A DNA stretch of 7,518 nucleotides from Methanomicrobiales archaeon. Lineage in GTDB: Archaea > Halobacteriota > Methanomicrobia > Methanomicrobiales > Methanospirillaceae. Each line of letters begins with the position of its first letter. The first letter of the stretch is position 1. Both the position numbers and the translations under genes were made by a program. Below the pieces are notes generated by a model, which saw only the letters and a program-made list of their open reading frames with translations, ran no database searches and was not told where the DNA came from. The DNA lies in the NCBI GenBank assembly GCA_012520015.1, contig JAAYPD010000454.1, forward strand, positions 1 to 7,518. The letters are read 5' to 3'. Shown piece after piece: positions 5,901 to 7,518 of the stretch.

Positions 5901-7403
5901 CAATGTCGTAATATATTTGTACAGTCCCACCGGTTCAATAGATGTCCGGTGTCCAACAGTTGAGACAGCCATTGATGCAACAGCATTTGCAACAAACCCG
6001 ATAATATCAGCCGGGGCATTAAGGCATGCAAGCCCTGCAGTAATTGAGATAATTGCATCCCCGGCACCAATGCGATCTACAACTTTACCTGCAAATGCAG
6101 GAGTCCTGATAAATCCATCTTCCCGGTCATAAAGGATAGTTCCATATTTCCCTTCTGTAATAAGCACTTCATTTGCAGATACCCGTTCAACGACATTCAG
6201 AATCTTACTCTTAATATCTCCGGCATTGGTCCGCTCCTCAAGGTTGAGTTCAGTGGCATTCAGGGATACATAATCAACCTTCGGATACCGTGAAATGACA
6301 TTAAAACCTCTGTTTCCAGCATTTGTCTGAGTATTGACGGCAGTAAAAACACCTGAGCCCACAATCTTTTCGATGAATGGAGAGGAGATCATCCCATGCC
6401 CAAAATCTACAACCAGGACCAGGTCAATATCAGAGATGAGAGATGAGAATTTCTGAATCAATTCATTAGTCTGATCCATACTTACCATCTCATCATTAAT
6501 GGTATGAACCTCGAAGAGTTTCTGGTTCAGATATGCATCAACAAATCGTTGTTTAATAATCGTTGGAGAATCAGTTTTGTATATAAAATGACTATTTACT
6601 TCATCCTTGAGGTGAGTATGAATAAACTGTTCATAAGAGTCTTTCTCTCCAAGTGCCGAAATAAGGTCGACAGAATGGTAAAAACCCGCTCCATGGTTCG
6701 CAACCGCAATAATCCCCCCGGCAAACCACTCTTCATGAAGATATTTCACCGCGATAATGGGATCTTTCGTTACCATTCCAATCGGATAACAATAGGAATA
6801 CCTGTCGATGATTGTCTCCCCAATCACAAGGACACGAAGTGTGTGTAACCTTTTGAGCCATGAGATAACCTCATCTGCCGGATGCTTCAGGGCAAAAGAA
6901 CGGAAATATTCTATCTGTTCATCGGTGTACCCGGATAAAGACTGGTTTAAAAGACGAGAAGAACTGAAGACCTGGCCACTTGTAATAAAGAGCTCACCGC
7001 CAACCGACCTGATAGCTTCCTCTTCATCTCTTATCTTTCCGGTTAGATCAGTGGTCTGATCCTGGTAATCCGGTCCCTTGGCATAGATATCCGGTTTCAG
7101 AAGAAGAAGGGTTTCGACCGCCGTCGGCCAGAGGTTTAAGGCAACATAGTCCACTATTTCAAGAGCTGCTATAGCTTCAAGGCGTAGTTGTTCAGTGAAA
7201 TGAGGGCGGTCCGGTCCTTTGTTAACAAACCTGTCCGGGGTGACAGTAACGACAAGGATATCTCCCTGGGACTTTGCCTCCTCAAAATACTTAATGTGAC
7301 CGATATGCAGGAGATCAAAGACCCCATGACAGAGAATAATTTTTTTATCCCGTTTCGTGTTGAGTAGTTCAGATAAATCATGAATAGGAAATATTTTGCC
7401 CAT
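5892..7403 (-). CDS. Bifunctional sugar-1-phosphate nucleotidyltransferase / PfkB-family sugar kinase (HldE/RfaE-like, domains in reverse order)
   Basis: The 503-aa protein joins two domains. Residues about 20-155 form a cytidylyltransferase-like nucleotidyltransferase with GVFDLLHIGH (27-36), the HxGH nucleotide-binding signature, and FSSSR (146-150), the counterpart of the ISSTxxR motif. Residues about 188-500 form a ribokinase/PfkB kinase. It has VIGETIIDRY near the start, the FAGGIIAVANH glycine turn (about 228-237), ITEGKYG (415-421) and DRIGAGDA (443-450) with the likely catalytic base Asp449. The expected threonine in DTxGAGD is Arg444. In bacterial HldE the kinase comes first and the adenylyltransferase second; here the order is the opposite. 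Together the domains would phosphorylate a sugar phosphate at C1 and, after a phosphatase step, couple the 1-phosphate to a nucleotide. The heptose substrate and the nucleotide are inferred from family and from the adjacent GmhA-like gene. GGAG lies seven bases before ATG 7403. Confidence 0.88.
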   Translation of the reverse strand: MGKIFPIHDLSELLNTKRDKKIILCHGVFDLLHIGHIKYFEEAKSQGDILVVTVTPDRFVNKGPDRPHFTEQLRLEAIAALEIVDYVALNLWPTAVETLLLLKPDIYAKGPDYQDQTTDLTGKIRDEEEAIRSVGGELFITSGQVFSSSRLLNQSLSGYTDEQIEYFRSFALKHPADEVISWLKRLHTLRVLVIGETIIDRYSYCYPIGMVTKDPIIAVKYLHEEWFAGGIIAVANHGAGFYHSVDLISALGEKDSYEQFIHTHLKDEVNSHFIYKTDSPTIIKQRFVDAYLNQKLFEVHTINDEMVSMDQTNELIQKFSSLISDIDLVLVVDFGHGMISSPFIEKIVGSGVFTAVNTQTNAGNRGFNVISRYPKVDYVSLNATELNLEERTNAGDIKSKILNVVERVSANEVLITEGKYGTILYDREDGFIRTPAFAGKVVDRIGAGDAIISITAGLACLNAPADIIGFVANAVASMAVSTVGHRTSIEPVGLYKYITTLLK

Positions 7404-7498
7404 ATGTGTGCTCCAGCATTGTGAATTCGAAGTGTTAGGTTTTTCAAATCACTTTCGGCTTTTTGACACCACCGATTCACAGCTTCACTGACATTCAT
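7404..7498 (-). pseudogene. Possible 5' remnant of a HEPN-domain gene
   Basis: An ORF starts at ATG 7498 with MNVSEAVNRWCQKAESDLKN. The W-x-x-KAE-x-DL pattern is the usual first helix of HEPN proteins (toxin or RNase partner of MNT nucleotidyltransferases). After about 25 residues similarity ends. The frame runs on only as an out-of-frame reading of the kinase/nucleotidyltransferase gene, and the HEPN RxxxxH motif is not seen. The start overlaps the stop of an upstream frame as ATGA, as is common in MNT-HEPN pairs. I read it as the stub of a gene cut off where the sugar operon joins. The similarity is short, so it could be coincidence or a small unrelated leader ORF. Confidence 0.4.
7411..7414 (-). 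promoter_or_regulatory. Ribosome binding site of the kinase/nucleotidyltransferase gene
   Basis: GGAG on the minus strand lies seven bases before ATG 7403, in the sequence after the HEPN-like remnant. It supports this start. No convincing TATA-like element was found between it and the window edge. Confidence 0.6.
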
Positions 7499-7518
7499 AC
7501 CGGTATACCATCACGCAT
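7495..7518 (-). CDS. Extreme 3' end of an upstream gene, possibly an MNT nucleotidyltransferase
   Basis: The last codons before a TGA at 7495-7497 read RDGIPV and enter from beyond the right edge. The stop forms an ATGA overlap with the HEPN-like start. MNT antitoxin proteins often end in a similar DGIPV/EGIVVY strand, and they commonly precede HEPN genes. Only seven codons are visible, so identity is a guess from context. Confidence 0.25.
   Translation of the reverse strand: MRDGIPV

Noticed and set aside
5803..6132. Plus-strand ORF of 109 codons crossing the gap after the kinase fusion
   Set aside because: Most of it is antisense to the kinase C-terminus, and the part in the gap encodes an AT-rich hydrophobic stretch typical of chance translation.
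6504..6848. Plus-strand ORF of 114 codons
   Set aside because: It is antisense to the PfkB domain of the kinase fusion, with no motif or ribosome site to support it.
7169..7437. Continuation of the minus-strand frame that starts at 7498 as a 109-aa protein
   Set aside because: Beyond about 25 residues it mostly overlaps the clearly conserved kinase/nucleotidyltransferase gene in another frame and shows no domain pattern; only the first part looks genuine.
1..7518. CRISPR array, tRNA, rRNA, insertion sequence or inverted terminal repeats
   Set aside because: No repeat-spacer pattern, RNA-gene signature, transposase motif or paired terminal repeats were seen; nearly all sequence is accounted for by coding regions.

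Overview
All supported genes in this window lie on the minus strand and read right to left as one tightly packed operon. The base composition is moderately AT-rich. Genes are joined by ATGA overlaps, and there are GGAG/AAGGT ribosome sites and a TTAAATAA-type TATA-like element. The transketolase is split into two subunits, and the right edge carries what looks like an MNT/HEPN remnant. This fits an anaerobic archaeon, and the style recalls methanogens of the Methanomicrobiales. That assignment is inference, and an anaerobic bacterium is not excluded.

Layout in transcription order. The right edge (7404-7518) holds the last seven codons of one gene and an ATGA-overlapped start of a HEPN-like protein that soon loses similarity. 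Next comes a 503-aa fusion of a nucleotidyltransferase (N-terminal) and a PfkB-type sugar kinase (C-terminal), resembling HldE/RfaE with the domains swapped (5892-7403). A 56-bp gap with a possible promoter and an 11-bp-period repeat follows. Then come a GmhA-like SIS isomerase (5275-5835), a radical SAM/SPASM protein (4233-5285), a transketolase N-terminal subunit broken by one missing base near 3915 (3391-4226), an intact transketolase C-terminal subunit (2471-3394), a zinc-dependent medium-chain dehydrogenase lacking the structural-zinc cysteines (1434-2474), a HAD-type phosphatase starting at TTG (825-1430), and an APH-fold small-molecule kinase that runs off the left edge (1-828). The APH-fold gene is open to the window end.

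How they may work together (inference): sugar-phosphate isomerase, anomeric-phosphate kinase, phosphatase and nucleotidyltransferase are the activities needed to make a nucleotide-activated heptose. The transketolase could supply sedoheptulose 7-phosphate, or transfer a two-carbon unit to a sugar. The dehydrogenase, radical SAM enzyme and APH-like kinase would then alter or decorate the sugar. No glycosyltransferase lies in the window, so the final acceptor cannot be seen. The combination of a heptose-like core with its own transketolase pair and a radical SAM/SPASM enzyme is the most interesting feature of the window.
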